From Lachnospiraceae bacterium (GTDB lineage Bacteria > Bacillota > Clostridia > Lachnospirales > Lachnospiraceae), in assembly GCA_900767585.1 (NCBI GenBank), contig CAAFZP010000016.1:1-64000 (forward strand): DNA of 64,000 bases, given 5' to 3'. The position numbers and the translations under genes were made by a program. Under the pieces are notes generated by a model. That model saw nothing but the letters and a program-made list of their open reading frames with translations. It was not told where the DNA came from and did no database searches. Below, piece after piece: positions 10,001-18,219 of the stretch. Every line of letters starts with the position of its first letter. Positions within the stretch are counted from its first letter, which is position 1.

Positions 10001-10145
10001 CAGAATATTATATGAAAAAGCAGTTCTATATGAGAAAAAGAAAAATTATGCGATGGCACGGAGTATGTATGAGGAAGCAATCAAGATATGCGGACAACAT
10101 ACATTCTATGAAACCTGTCTGAACAAAATTAAGGATAAAAAATAA
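7029..10145 (+). CDS. Giant TPR protein with degenerate N-terminal J-like domain
   Basis: This is a soluble 1038-residue protein. Residues 1-50 look like a J domain (IWDVLKIEQTKDKDALKKAYRMR ... GFMTLRKAYEEAV), but the HPD tripeptide that activates Hsp70 is replaced around residues 29-33 by VNPED. From about residue 230 to the C terminus the sequence is mostly tetratricopeptide-like helices (examples: AKEFYDTAKNLDANN, DAIDFLKNVEPDH, AYRKALQQFIKVHKLDSGHPM, AKNVYEQAIKLDTKKEANYY). No signal peptide or membrane helix is seen. It overlaps icd by TAATG and is followed 19 bases later by the HscC-type Hsp70. A co-chaperone or client adaptor for that Hsp70 is the natural inference, but no function is established. 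Confidence 0.85.
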   Translation: MNIWDVLKIEQTKDKDALKKAYRMRLSSVNPEDNPEGFMTLRKAYEEAVRLADIPEESRNAKNKAPISEKEQALLAIYDTFSNRINPDVWLRLFDTDYYVALDTCEDALSGLLRFLLNHIFLPQKVWRVIAERFDIAENKRELSETFPENFLDYILNNARYDDIINYDTFILNGDETAEEIDAYIKDYIDLDRMIRAHNPQAAKKQLEKLTTGYSFSNSYLTLCRLRIKLQNLHDAFEAQIANMTEEEKKLADLDTCYAEQHADAFKEIIRDAIALASQYPDDITLQIFCGDVALVMQDYAKAKEFYDTAKNLDANNYFVRVKQAEIAFRLGEYKSSRDQFMELLKENHYDDNVRVGMVRANQKMIENNLKRLKSNPDDIQAKLEIGWSYYQSYQFQDAIDFLKNVEPDHDRKFEYYNVLGRCYLGVMDYENAKECFFAWANLIESLPKDDMSEDAEKKRKRYPYVNFLISDCYLKEKNYKQALHYLNQSLSVNHEEIILSYEAACELQFCLGNYTECLKACEFLIEKDDQDYIGYLYKAKACRELKYIQEAYNACERAIHLYPYLALPYAVEIQLFIDANQYNQAEDTIKRYEIYENQSDSIDFCKAKLAMIHGDTKKAIKILSSVATHSDSKTTDLDEYTDVFLMLGVCYSKEGAYRKALQQFIKVHKLDSGHPMIHLLIGSMYLKLGELDHARKYLDIQIKKSPTAKAYSERGTTYFLMCDYTHALEDCRMALSLEPENIYTILLIGRIKEALKKYKAAADAYQKVYSLAENNDDLRKDCMQFLARVYQCMNWFTESRKLYEDYRAQYEWNADIAYDYANLLVRIGEVKQAIETLRPYIDDSACVRKLIEIYGDAGYIDLAHETFEYAVSKTPQDYRIYGVMGDVFRRYELYDAAKNVYEQAIKLDTKKEANYYSEWLECLVKVKPLRSIKKYLPDKTDEKESVDSPVSCIKQARLLRLKKQYPEALALLQQGLTLPRCSGCFYSICHRILYEKAVLYEKKKNYAMARSMYEEAIKICGQHTFYETCLNKIKDKK

Positions 10146-10164
10146 AAACATAGGATTTGATTAA

Positions 10165-11859
10165 ATGATAGTTGGAATTGATTTAGGAACAACAAACAGT
10201 TTAATTGCATATTTTGATGAAGATCACGCAAAAGTAATCCCAAACCGTTTAGGCGAGAATCTGACACCTTCTGTTGTGAGTGTGGATGAAGACGGGATTG
10301 TTTATGTTGGAAAAACTGCCAAAGAACGGAAGATCCTTTTTCCGGATCAGACTGCAGATGTATTTAAACGGAACATGGGAAGCTCAAAAGTTTTTGCATT
10401 AGGAACCCGTAAATTTTCCGCAGAAGAATTATCCAGTCTAGTATTGAAATCACTCAAGGAAGATGCTGAAAGTTATCTTGGTTGTGAAATAAAAGAAGCA
10501 GTCATCAGTGTACCGGCGTATTTTAACGATGCACAAAGAAAAGCGACAAAGAAAGCAGGAGAACTTGCAGGATTTGTGGTAGAGCGTATCGTCAGCGAGC
10601 CGACAGCCGCAGCAATCGCCTATGGGCTCGACAAGAAAAACGCAGATACAAAGTTCCTTGTATTTGACTTGGGCGGCGGAACTTTTGATGTCTCAATCCT
10701 GGAATTGTATCAAAATATCATGGAAGTCCGTGCAGTCGCCGGTGATAATTTCCTTGGAGGGGAAGATTTCACGACGGTTTTAGAGCAGATGTTCTGCAGA
10801 GAGCATGAGATCGACGAAGATACGCTTGACCAGAAAACACGGGCACATATTCACAAACAGGCAGAACTTTGCAAACTTGGATTTGCCGATGCAAAAACTT
10901 CAACTATGAAATGCAATATCAATGGCGATATCGTGGAAAGTGAAATAGATCTCGATGACTACGAAAAATCCTGCCAGGTACTGCTGGGACGTATCCGTAA
11001 ACCAATCGAGAGAAGTTTAAAAGATGCAAATATCAAATTAAAAGATATTGAGGAAGTCATTTTGGTTGGCGGCTCCACAAAGCTATCGATTGTACGCCGG
11101 TTTGTCAGTCGTCTGTTCGGGCGCCTGCCAAATACAAGCATCAATCCGGATGAAGTGGTTGCTGTCGGTGCTGCAACACAGGCGGCAATGAAAGAGAGAA
11201 ATGAAGCAGTCAAAGAAATTATCCTGACAGATGTCTGTCCGTTTACACTTGGAACAGAAGTCGTCTCAAAAAGAGCCGGCGGTGTGATTGAAGCAGGACA
11301 TTATCTGCCTTTGATCGAGCGAAATTCGGTAATTCCGGTCAGTCATACGGAACGTCTGTATACGGTAAGCGACAGACAGACACGGATTAAAGTTGACATC
11401 CTGCAGGGAGAAAGCCGGTTAGCAGCAAACAATGTATATCTTGGCAGCATCGAAGTCATGGTTCCACCGGCACCAGCCGGTGAGGAGTCGGTTGATGTCA
11501 CTTATACATATGATGTAAATTCCATTCTGGAAGTGATTGTCAAGGTTATCTCCACAAACACAGAGAAACGTCTGGTCATCAAAAACGAAGAAACGGATCT
11601 GACTGACGAGGAGATTGACGCAAGATTTGCCGAACTGTCTTCTTTGAAGATTCATCCACGTGAGCAGGAGGCGAATAAACTGCTTTTACTGCGTGCAGAC
11701 CGCATGTACGAAGAATCAATCGGAGACAAGCGTGTATTATTAGAACATGAGATTAATTTGTTTGAGGATGTATTAAATAAACAAAATCCTTCCGAGATAA
11801 GCAGTGCAAGGGAAAACTTTAAGGAGTTTCTCGATAACATGGAAGACGATTTGTTCTAA
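10165..11859 (+). CDS. hscC: Hsp70-family chaperone, HscC type
   Basis: This is a DnaK-related chaperone of 564 residues, shorter than DnaK because the C-terminal lid is reduced. It matches the HscC group rather than Dna[80 protein letters not shown], the phosphate-2 region [10 protein letters not shown] and [12 protein letters not shown]. The hydrophobic linker (VLLLD-like in DnaK) is poorly conserved. E. coli HscC works with unusual J proteins encoded beside it. Here the neighbour is a J-like/TPR protein without HPD. Only a weak ribosome binding site (AGGA) is seen. A terminator follows at 11891. Confidence 0.92.
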   Translation: MIVGIDLGTTNSLIAYFDEDHAKVIPNRLGENLTPSVVSVDEDGIVYVGKTAKERKILFPDQTADVFKRNMGSSKVFALGTRKFSAEELSSLVLKSLKEDAESYLGCEIKEAVISVPAYFNDAQRKATKKAGELAGFVVERIVSEPTAAAIAYGLDKKNADTKFLVFDLGGGTFDVSILELYQNIMEVRAVAGDNFLGGEDFTTVLEQMFCREHEIDEDTLDQKTRAHIHKQAELCKLGFADAKTSTMKCNINGDIVESEIDLDDYEKSCQVLLGRIRKPIERSLKDANIKLKDIEEVILVGGSTKLSIVRRFVSRLFGRLPNTSINPDEVVAVGAATQAAMKERNEAVKEIILTDVCPFTLGTEVVSKRAGGVIEAGHYLPLIERNSVIPVSHTERLYTVSDRQTRIKVDILQGESRLAANNVYLGSIEVMVPPAPAGEESVDVTYTYDVNSILEVIVKVISTNTEKRLVIKNEETDLTDEEIDARFAELSSLKIHPREQEANKLLLLRADRMYEESIGDKRVLLEHEINLFEDVLNKQNPSEISSARENFKEFLDNMEDDLF

Positions 11860-11890
11860 AAAGACTTTGAAATAATGTACAACGAGTAAA

Positions 11891-11925
11891 AAGGCTGGTA
11901 CTTATGAAAGTGCCAGCCTTATTAT
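11891..11925. terminator. Bidirectional terminator between hscC and the leftward nuclease gene
   Basis: GGCTGGTACTT (11893-11903) pairs with AAGTGCCAGCC (11908-11918), with one G-U pair. AAAA precedes the stem and TTATTATA follows it, so it can act in both directions. The stop codon of the leftward gene (11902-11904) sits inside the hairpin, so the last codons of that gene form part of the stem. Confidence 0.8.
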
Positions 11926-12969
11926 ATGTCTTGCGTAAGCATGAAGCAAAGAAAGATCCTGCAAAAAAGAATCCGTCAATTCTACGAAAGATTCTTTTTC
12001 TTTATAGTCCTTTTTATACCCAGATACAATTCCATCATCAATCTGAGAGATAAAATATCCTTTTTTACGAAGATAACAAGTTTCTTTTTTTGCCGGAACC
12101 CGGTAATCTTTGTCTACAAAAGATGCCACACTTTTGTGGACTGCCATATCCTCCGCCGGAAGATAATAATAATCCTTATAATTATCAAAGAAAAATTTTA
12201 ATTCTTCGCAATAAATCGGAGCATTGATGGTTGCTTCCTTCCCAAATCCGGTGATCATGATATCATTGATTCCCAAAGTGATACGCTTTGGCAATGGATA
12301 ATCCAGTGTGAGAGAAAATAACAGCCGGTTTTGACGGACTGACATTTTCTGGACAATCAGACATCCCGCTTTCAGACGACAATACGAAAGCATGCTGCTG
12401 CAATCTAAAAGCCCTTCGAGATCTTCGTAATTATGCTGCAATAAAAGCTGCTTATTCGTCCGGACAGGGAGTTTTAAATAATCCTGGTATACTTTAATCA
12501 GATCCCCACCGGAATATTTATCTAACCGGTTTGTTCCGAGAAAGCGTTCCACGCTTTTTTGTTTCATATTTTCGAGATGAAGGATATCTTTCAAAAACCG
12601 GATCTGTTTATAAAAATCCACACTTTCTATCTTTGAAATACTGTTATCAAGTTGATATTTTTGTGCCTTCTTTGAAAGATAGGGGATATCAAAACCATCT
12701 CCGTTGTAAGTAATACAATACTTGTATCGAGATGCAAATGCAAAAAAATCTTCCAGCATCTGTTTTTCTGAGCGTCCATCCTGGTTAAACCATTGGCAGA
12801 TTTTAAAACGTCCAGATTCATAGTACGCACATCCAATCAGATATAACATCGTATGTTCCGCTGTAAATCCGGTTGTTTCGATATCAAAAACAAGCACATC
12901 TTCCGGAGGGTAGAATTGGTCTAATATCTGAAGTTTACTCGGATGTGCATCATTGATTATCTTTTCCAT
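11902..12969 (-). CDS. YprB-type RNase H-like exonuclease domain protein
   Basis: This is a DEDD-superfamily 3'-5' exonuclease-like protein of 355 residues. Motif I is VLVFDIETTG (Asp and Glu metal ligands), motif II lies in CITYNGDGFDIPYL, and motif III in HNYEDLEGLLDC near residue 185-195. This matches the RNase_H_2/YprB family found in Firmicutes. The C-terminal ~150 residues (KRITLGINDIMITGFG onward) have no recognisable domain. The start has AAAGGAGG upstream on the minus strand. It is a monocistronic leftward gene with its own promoter, divergent from the DivIVA-like gene. The nucleic-acid substrate is unknown. Confidence 0.85.
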   Translation of the reverse strand: MEKIINDAHPSKLQILDQFYPPEDVLVFDIETTGFTAEHTMLYLIGCAYYESGRFKICQWFNQDGRSEKQMLEDFFAFASRYKYCITYNGDGFDIPYLSKKAQKYQLDNSISKIESVDFYKQIRFLKDILHLENMKQKSVERFLGTNRLDKYSGGDLIKVYQDYLKLPVRTNKQLLLQHNYEDLEGLLDCSSMLSYCRLKAGCLIVQKMSVRQNRLLFSLTLDYPLPKRITLGINDIMITGFGKEATINAPIYCEELKFFFDNYKDYYYLPAEDMAVHKSVASFVDKDYRVPAKKETCYLRKKGYFISQIDDGIVSGYKKDYKEKESFVELTDSFLQDLSLLHAYARHIIRLALS

Positions 12970-13010
12970 TCAAATCCTCCTTTTATTTCAATGTGTAACA
13001 ATGCTTCTTA

Positions 13011-13038
13011 ATTATAGCAAAAATGCCATAGAAGTAAA
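13011..13038 (-). promoter_or_regulatory. Promoter for the leftward exonuclease gene
   Basis: On the minus strand TATAAT (13016-13011) is preceded by TTTACT (13038-13033) with a 16-base spacer. It points toward the ATG at 12969 and is back-to-back with the divergent promoter at 13047-13074, so the two transcription units share about 65 bases of control region. Confidence 0.55.
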
Positions 13039-13046
13039 GAAAATAC

Positions 13047-13074
13047 TTGTAATTTTTGGTCAATATGATATAAT
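13047..13074 (+). promoter_or_regulatory. Promoter for the DivIVA-like gene
   Basis: TTGTAA (13047-13052) and a perfect TATAAT (13069-13074) are separated by 16 bases. The predicted start site gives a leader of about 25 bases ahead of the ATG at 13108, with ACGGAGG as the ribosome binding site. Confidence 0.65.
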
Positions 13075-13107
13075 TTTAACTAAAGTATGATGTACGGAGG
13101 AAATAGA

Positions 13108-13680
13108 ATGTTACGACCAGACGATATTAGATCAACAACTTTCAAAAAAGGCTTATTCGGTTACAAAGCCGCAGATGTTGACAGCTTCAAGGATACTGTA
13201 TTCAGAGCGTACAGCGACCTTTCCAAGGATTATGAGGAAACAAAAGAAAAATTTGATAAACTCACAAAAACGATGGAAGATACAAGACTGAAACTGTTTG
13301 AGATGGAAAATAAGCTTCAGAAAGCAGAAACTGTATCCCCATCTGAAGGTGAGAGTGTTGAAGCACAGAAAAAAGCAGAGCAGATTATCAAGGATGCAGA
13401 AGCAACCGCAGCCGATATCATTGCAAAAGCAAAAGCACAGGGGGATAAGCTTGGAACCGCTGCAAAGCCGAAGGCTGAAGCTCCAAAGCAGGCCGAAGCT
13501 CCAAAGGAGACTGCCTCTTCCAAATTCTTCAAAAAAGCGGAAGAAGCTGCACCTACAGCTGCAGCCAGCAATGATGACGACGATGAAATCTTTGTTGGTG
13601 AGATTGAAGATGCAAGAAAGCCAGACCGCATGATGATCGGCGATGGCGAGGAAGAAGACGAAGGCTTCGAATTCTTATAA
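13108..13680 (+). CDS. DivIVA/GpsB-domain protein with acidic C-terminal tail
   Basis: This is a 190-residue cytoplasmic protein. Residues 1-60 carry the DivIVA/GpsB membrane-binding fold (LRPDDIRSTTFKKGLFGYKAADVDSF, then a coiled coil to about residue 75). A second coiled or Ala/Lys-rich segment (AQKKAEQIIKDAEATAADI) and an Ala/Pro/Lys-rich linker follow. The C terminus is strongly acidic (DDDDEIFVGEIED and GEEEDEGFEF). I chose ATG 13108 over 13087 because GGAGG lies 7 bases upstream and the DivIVA core then starts at residue 1. Family members localise to curved membrane or division sites. A second DivIVA gene lies at 63691. The exact role is unknown. Confidence 0.85.
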   Translation: MLRPDDIRSTTFKKGLFGYKAADVDSFKDTVFRAYSDLSKDYEETKEKFDKLTKTMEDTRLKLFEMENKLQKAETVSPSEGESVEAQKKAEQIIKDAEATAADIIAKAKAQGDKLGTAAKPKAEAPKQAEAPKETASSKFFKKAEEAAPTAAASNDDDDEIFVGEIEDARKPDRMMIGDGEEEDEGFEFL

Positions 13681-13694
13681 GATGAAACCTGATC

Positions 13695-13731
13695 GGAGTT
13701 GTCGTGAGAAAGCGGCAGCTCCTTCTTTTTT
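13695..13731 (+). terminator. Rho-independent terminator after the DivIVA-like gene
   Basis: GGAGTTGTCG (13695-13704) pairs with CGGCAGCTCC (13713-13722), including two G-U pairs, around loop TGAGAAAG. TTCTTTTTT follows. It separates the DivIVA-like gene from the ruvAB operon. Confidence 0.85.
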
Positions 13732-13748
13732 GAGTTGAGGAGTAAGAT

Positions 13749-14348
13749 ATGATTGCATATATAAAAGGAACCGTAACAGAGATTGGTACGGATGAGATTG
13801 TTGTGGAAACAGGCGGGATAGGATTTTCTATCTTCACATCTACGCAGGTTTCTTCCCAGTTGTCATGCAACGAGCAGGCAACAATCTATACACATTTAAA
13901 CGTCCGTGAAGACGATATGAGCTTATTTGGCTTTCTGACCAAAGAAGAACGATCCGTTTTTTTAATGCTGATCAATGTAAGTGGCGTCGGCCCGAAGAGT
14001 GCTCTTTCCATACTTTCATGCCTTTCTGTCGATGAACTTCGTATGGCAGTTTTATCGGATGATTACAAAGCGATTGCCAAAGCAAACGGAATTGGTCCTA
14101 AAACTGCCCAGCGGCTGATTATCGAACTGCGGGATAAATTCCACTTAGAAGATGTTTTAGACAGTTATGAATCCGATGACACAGCCACAGGTTCTGCACC
14201 GGAAGATATTGTAAGCGAAACCGCGATGGCTTTAAGCAGTCTTGGATATTCAAATGTAGAAGCACTCCGTGCAATCAAAAAAGTTCCGGGAAGTGAGAAC
14301 ATGACGGTAGAAATGTTGCTTAAGGAAGCTTTAAAAAAGATGATATAG
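13749..14348 (+). CDS. ruvA: Holliday junction branch migration protein RuvA
   Basis: RuvA binds four-way DNA junctions as a tetramer and recruits the RuvB motor during recombinational repair. The protein has 199 residues. The N-terminal OB fold begins MIAYIKGTV and continues to YTHLNVREDDMSLFGF. Tandem helix-hairpin-helix motifs follow (LINVSGVGPKSALSIL and IAKANGIGPKTAQRLIIEL), and the C-terminal RuvB-binding domain ends in ALKKMI. GAGGAG precedes the ATG. It is followed 33 bases later by ruvB. No LexA box was found in the upstream 70 bases, so SOS control is not apparent here. Confidence 0.97.
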   Translation: MIAYIKGTVTEIGTDEIVVETGGIGFSIFTSTQVSSQLSCNEQATIYTHLNVREDDMSLFGFLTKEERSVFLMLINVSGVGPKSALSILSCLSVDELRMAVLSDDYKAIAKANGIGPKTAQRLIIELRDKFHLEDVLDSYESDDTATGSAPEDIVSETAMALSSLGYSNVEALRAIKKVPGSENMTVEMLLKEALKKMI

Positions 14349-14381
14349 AGATTATAGATAGATATAGAGAAAGAGGAATCT

Positions 14382-15380
14382 ATGGAACGAATCATACAGG
14401 CAGATATCATGCCTGAAGAGGATAAAATTGAACAGGGACTCCGACCAAACCGGTTATCAGAATATATCGGACAGGAGAAAGCAAAGAAAAACCTGCGCGT
14501 TTTTATCGAAGCTGCTAAAAAAAGAGGAGAGCCGCTTGATCATGTCCTGTTATATGGTCCGCCGGGACTTGGTAAGACAACACTTGCCTCCATTGTCGCT
14601 GCCGAGATGGGTGTAAATCTGAAGATTACATCCGGTCCTGCTATCGACAAACCAGGCGATCTGGCTGCTATTTTAAACAATCTGTCCGAAAATGATGTCT
14701 TGTTTATCGATGAAATCCATCGCTTGAACAAGCAGGTAGAAGAAGTGTTATACCCGGCTATGGAGGATTTTGCAATTGATATCGTGATCGGAAAAGGAGC
14801 CGGTGCGAGATCTATCCGGCTTGACCTGCCGAAATTTACACTTGTTGGTGCAACCACGCGTGCGGGTATGCTGACGGCACCGCTTCGCGATCGGTTCGGT
14901 GTCGTAAATCGTCTGGAATTTTACAATGTAACAGAACTTATGCAGATCATCATCCGCTCTGCAAATGTGCTTGGAGTAAAGATTGACGATGAAGGTGCAT
15001 TGGAGATTGCAAAACGTTCCCGTGGAACGCCACGTCTTGCAAACCGGTTGTTAAAACGTGTCCGTGATTTTGCGCAGGTGGAAGGAGATGGTTCCATCGA
15101 CTACGATGTAGCAAAAACGGCGCTTGACCGGCTGGAAGTTGATTCCATGGGACTTGATAATACAGACAGAAATATCTTAGAGACAATGATACACAAATTT
15201 GGCGGCGGTCCGGTCGGACTTGAGACACTAGCAGCCGCAATCGGCGAGGATTCCGGCACACTCGAGGAAGTTTATGAACCATATTTGATAAAAAATGGCT
15301 TTATAAATCGTACGCCGCGTGGTAGAATTGTAACGGAACATTGTTACAGGCATTTTGGTCTGGAGAATCTGATAGAATAA
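14382..15380 (+). CDS. ruvB: Holliday junction branch migration ATPase RuvB
   Basis: RuvB is the AAA+ hexameric motor of the RuvABC branch-migration complex, 332 residues, the normal length. Visible motifs are [12 protein letters not shown], Walker [10 protein letters not shown], Walker [11 protein letters not shown], sensor 1 [11 protein letters not shown], the arginine finger region LRDRFG, and the C-terminal winged helix ([23 protein letters not shown]). GAAAGAGGAATC lies ahead of the ATG. The operon continues into zapA and the U32 gene. The resolvase partner in Firmicutes is RecU, which is encoded at 37140. Confidence 0.98.
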   Translation: MERIIQADIMPEEDKIEQGLRPNRLSEYIGQEKAKKNLRVFIEAAKKRGEPLDHVLLYGPPGLGKTTLASIVAAEMGVNLKITSGPAIDKPGDLAAILNNLSENDVLFIDEIHRLNKQVEEVLYPAMEDFAIDIVIGKGAGARSIRLDLPKFTLVGATTRAGMLTAPLRDRFGVVNRLEFYNVTELMQIIIRSANVLGVKIDDEGALEIAKRSRGTPRLANRLLKRVRDFAQVEGDGSIDYDVAKTALDRLEVDSMGLDNTDRNILETMIHKFGGGPVGLETLAAAIGEDSGTLEEVYEPYLIKNGFINRTPRGRIVTEHCYRHFGLENLIE

Positions 15381-15398
15381 CAAAGGAGATTGGATAGT

Positions 15399-15803
15399 AT
15401 GGCAAACAAAGTAGATATCCCGGTTGTCATCAACGGGAAAGTATATACATTGAGCGGATATGAAGGCGAAGACTATCTTCAGAATGTCGCTACTTATATC
15501 AACGGAAAAATAGCAGAGTGCAAGACTTCCGACCAATATCGCCGCATGAATACAGAATATCAGGGAATTCTGCTTGCCTTAAATATTGCGGATGATTATT
15601 TTAAAGCAAAAAATCAGGCAGACTCCATGGTATCTGAAGATAGTAACAAAGAACAGCAGCTTTATGATCTGCGTCACGAAGTAATCGAGTCTCAGATTAA
15701 GCTGGAAAGTTCTGCCCGTATGATTGAAGAATACAAAGAACAGATCAACGCATTACAAAGAAAAATTATTCAGTTAGAGGCTGAAAAAAACCGCAATGAA
15801 TAA
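15399..15803 (+). CDS. zapA: Cell division protein ZapA
   Basis: ZapA cross-links FtsZ protofilaments at the division ring. The 134-residue protein has the short N-terminal beta domain (VDIPVVINGKVYTLSGYEGEDYLQNVATYIN) and a long C-terminal coiled coil (about residues 75-134, e.g. MIEEYKEQINALQRKIIQLE). ATG 15399 follows AAAGGAG with about 10 bases spacing. A TTG at 15390 is a less likely start. It overlaps the next gene by 8 bases, so translation is coupled to the U32 gene. Confidence 0.9.
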   Translation: MANKVDIPVVINGKVYTLSGYEGEDYLQNVATYINGKIAECKTSDQYRRMNTEYQGILLALNIADDYFKAKNQADSMVSEDSNKEQQLYDLRHEVIESQIKLESSARMIEEYKEQINALQRKIIQLEAEKNRNE

Positions 15804-18219
15804 CAATTCCGATATAAAAAAGAAAAAAATTGAAATTCTTGCCCCCTGTGGCTCCTATGAGATTTTAACTGCCGCTATACATGCAGGTGCTGATGCCTGC
15901 TATATTGGCGGCAATTCTTTTGGTGCTCGTGCATATGCTGAAAATTTTGATGCAGATACAATAAAAAAAGCAGTATACTATGCACATCTGCATGGTGTGA
16001 AAGTTTACTTGACAGTAAATACATTATGTAAACAAGACGAACTTCCGATGCTTTATGAATCCATTTGTCCTTTTTATGAGTCCGGCGGAGATGCACTGAT
16101 CATCCAGGATTTTGGTGTGTTTTCCTATGTAAAAAAACAGTTTCCGGATATTGCCATCCACTGCAGCACGCAGATGAATGTCACATCCTGTTATGGCGCC
16201 GCTCTCATGAAAAAACAGGGAGCTTCCAGAGTCGTCACTGCAAGAGAGATGTCGCTTGACGAAATCCGCGCGATCAAAGAACAGGTTGATATCGAAGTGG
16301 AAACATTTGTACATGGTGCTATGTGTTATTCTTACAGCGGACAGTGTCTGATGAGTTCACTTGCCGGCGGAAGAAGCGGGAACCGGGGCAGATGCGCCCA
16401 ACCATGCAGGAAATGTTACGACGAAAGTTATCTGCTATCCATGAAAGATTTGTGCACATTGACCGATATTCCAAAGCTGATTGAAGCCGGCATTGATTCT
16501 TTGAAAATCGAAGGGCGCATGAAAAATGCGTATTATGTTGCATCCGCAGTTCATGCATACCGTACAATCGCAGATGATTATATACATGGCTGTTTTGATG
16601 AAACGAAGGCGGAAGCGCTTCGCTTTGAATTGGCAAATATCTACAATCGTGGTGGATTTACAGATGGCTATTTTTTCCGCCACAATGGGACAGAGATGCT
16701 TTCCAAAGATCGTCCAAACAATCAGGGTGTCTGCATCGGAAATCTCGAAGGTGTTGGAAATGGAGCAATCCGGCTGCGGTTGTCAAAACCTTTATACCGA
16801 CAGGATGTTTTAGAGGTCACAACGTATAACAAAGAACCACTCGAAATCACATCTGCAAAAGACGGAGTCCCGGGTGAACTTGTAACATTAAATTGTCCAA
16901 AGACAAAATCACTGTTAAAAAAGCAGCCCGTCTACCGGACGAAATGTCCAACCATAATCGAACATGTGGAAGCAGATTATATCCAAAACTACAAAAAACT
17001 TCCTGTATCGATGCAAGTTACAGCAAAGATTGGAACACCGATTACAGTATCTGCACAGCTTTATTGCAAAGAAACAAAGCATTGTGCAACGGTGATTGGA
17101 GATATCGTTGAAAAGAGCAATGGACAGAATTTGATAGAAGATACTGTCAAAAAGCCATTTGCACAGCTTGGAAATACAGAATATATACTCCATACATTTC
17201 AACTCAATGCAGATTCGGATGCCTTTTTACCGGCCGGACTTCTGAAAAAACTCCGGCGCGCGGCTATCGAAAAGCTTGAACAGGCAGTTTGTCTGGCATA
17301 TACTCGTACCTGTCCGGCACAGTTACCGGTCGAGTCTTTTACCACAGATGTAACATCCAGCCAGGCAATCCACGAAAAAAGCAGCTTAGAACAACGAATT
17401 TTCTTCGGCATCGAAACGACAACACAACTGGAAATTTTATTAGAGGAAGCAGATGCTGCCAAAATCCCAATCTACGGAATCACGGTTCCTTTTCATCTAT
17501 ATGAAGCATGTAGAAAAATAGTAGGAGCGTCTCTGCGTCTCTATGTAGCGCTTCCACATGTCATTTCCACAAAAAGCGGAGCTGCATTTACCTCATTTTT
17601 AACGGATCTGCAAAACAAACATGGAGATTATTTGCAAGATTCTTCATTTAGTGGTATATATATAAGGAATATCGACAGCCTGGCTTTGGCATCGTCCTTG
17701 AATTTTGCCAAGGAATGCGAACTGCTTTGCGATGCATCTTTATATTGCTATAATTATATGGCATTTTCATATTTGCAATCGTTTGTTCAGCAGCCGCTTA
17801 CATGCATGTTGCCAAGGGAATTGAGTGTCAAAGAATTAAACGATATTTCAGATATGCCAATCTGTCTTACACTCTATGAATACCAGCCGGTGATGATCAC
17901 TGCAAACTGTATACAAAAGACAAAATATGGGTGTACACATGAAAATGCTGTTTGTACCATCACAGATGAAAAAAAGAACCGCTTTTTTGCAAAGTGCGTC
18001 TGTAATGACTGTTATAATGTTATTTACAACAAACTTCCTTTTTCAATTTTGGACACATACAAAGAGCCTGCATTTCATAATTTGCATAAAATGGGCTATA
18101 TGATTCACTTTACAATTGAGAAAGAAGAAATGATCAAACAAGTCATACAGACTCTTTCAAATCTTTCGGATAGGCCGATTGAGAAGACAAGCGGACATTT
18201 ATATCGAGGAGTATTGTAA
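15796..18219 (+). CDS. U32-family protein (peptidase U32 / RlhA-like hydroxylation factor)
   Basis: This is an 807-residue U32-family protein. The N-terminal TIM-barrel-like half has ILAPCGSYEILTAAIHAGADACYIGG and the family signature region VETFVHGAMCYSYSGQCLMSS, followed by the cysteine cluster NRGRCAQPCRKC. The C-terminal half is the DUF3656-like extension common in long members. Characterised relatives (RlhA, TrhP, UbiUV) are Fe-S-dependent hydroxylation factors for 23S rRNA, tRNA or ubiquinone. Others were called collagenases, so the old 'peptidase' label is doubtful. The length and second half fit the RlhA-type rRNA cytidine hydroxylase best. It overlaps zapA by 8 bases and touches the FtsW-like start at 18219. 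Confidence 0.88.
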   Translation: MNNNSDIKKKKIEILAPCGSYEILTAAIHAGADACYIGGNSFGARAYAENFDADTIKKAVYYAHLHGVKVYLTVNTLCKQDELPMLYESICPFYESGGDALIIQDFGVFSYVKKQFPDIAIHCSTQMNVTSCYGAALMKKQGASRVVTAREMSLDEIRAIKEQVDIEVETFVHGAMCYSYSGQCLMSSLAGGRSGNRGRCAQPCRKCYDESYLLSMKDLCTLTDIPKLIEAGIDSLKIEGRMKNAYYVASAVHAYRTIADDYIHGCFDETKAEALRFELANIYNRGGFTDGYFFRHNGTEMLSKDRPNNQGVCIGNLEGVGNGAIRLRLSKPLYRQDVLEVTTYNKEPLEITSAKDGVPGELVTLNCPKTKSLLKKQPVYRTKCPTIIEHVEADYIQNYKKLPVSMQVTAKIGTPITVSAQLYCKETKHCATVIGDIVEKSNGQNLIEDTVKKPFAQLGNTEYILHTFQLNADSDAFLPAGLLKKLRRAAIEKLEQAVCLAYTRTCPAQLPVESFTTDVTSSQAIHEKSSLEQRIFFGIETTTQLEILLEEADAAKIPIYGITVPFHLYEACRKIVGASLRLYVALPHVISTKSGAAFTSFLTDLQNKHGDYLQDSSFSGIYIRNIDSLALASSLNFAKECELLCDASLYCYNYMAFSYLQSFVQQPLTCMLPRELSVKELNDISDMPICLTLYEYQPVMITANCIQKTKYGCTHENAVCTITDEKKNRFFAKCVCNDCYNVIYNKLPFSILDTYKEPAFHNLHKMGYMIHFTIEKEEMIKQVIQTLSNLSDRPIEKTSGHLYRGVL

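Noticed and set aside
13317..13631. Ala/Ser/Phe-rich minus-strand frame opposite the DivIVA-like gene
   Set aside because: Its composition is simply the complement of the Ala/Lys/Glu-rich coding strand; no start signals or family match.
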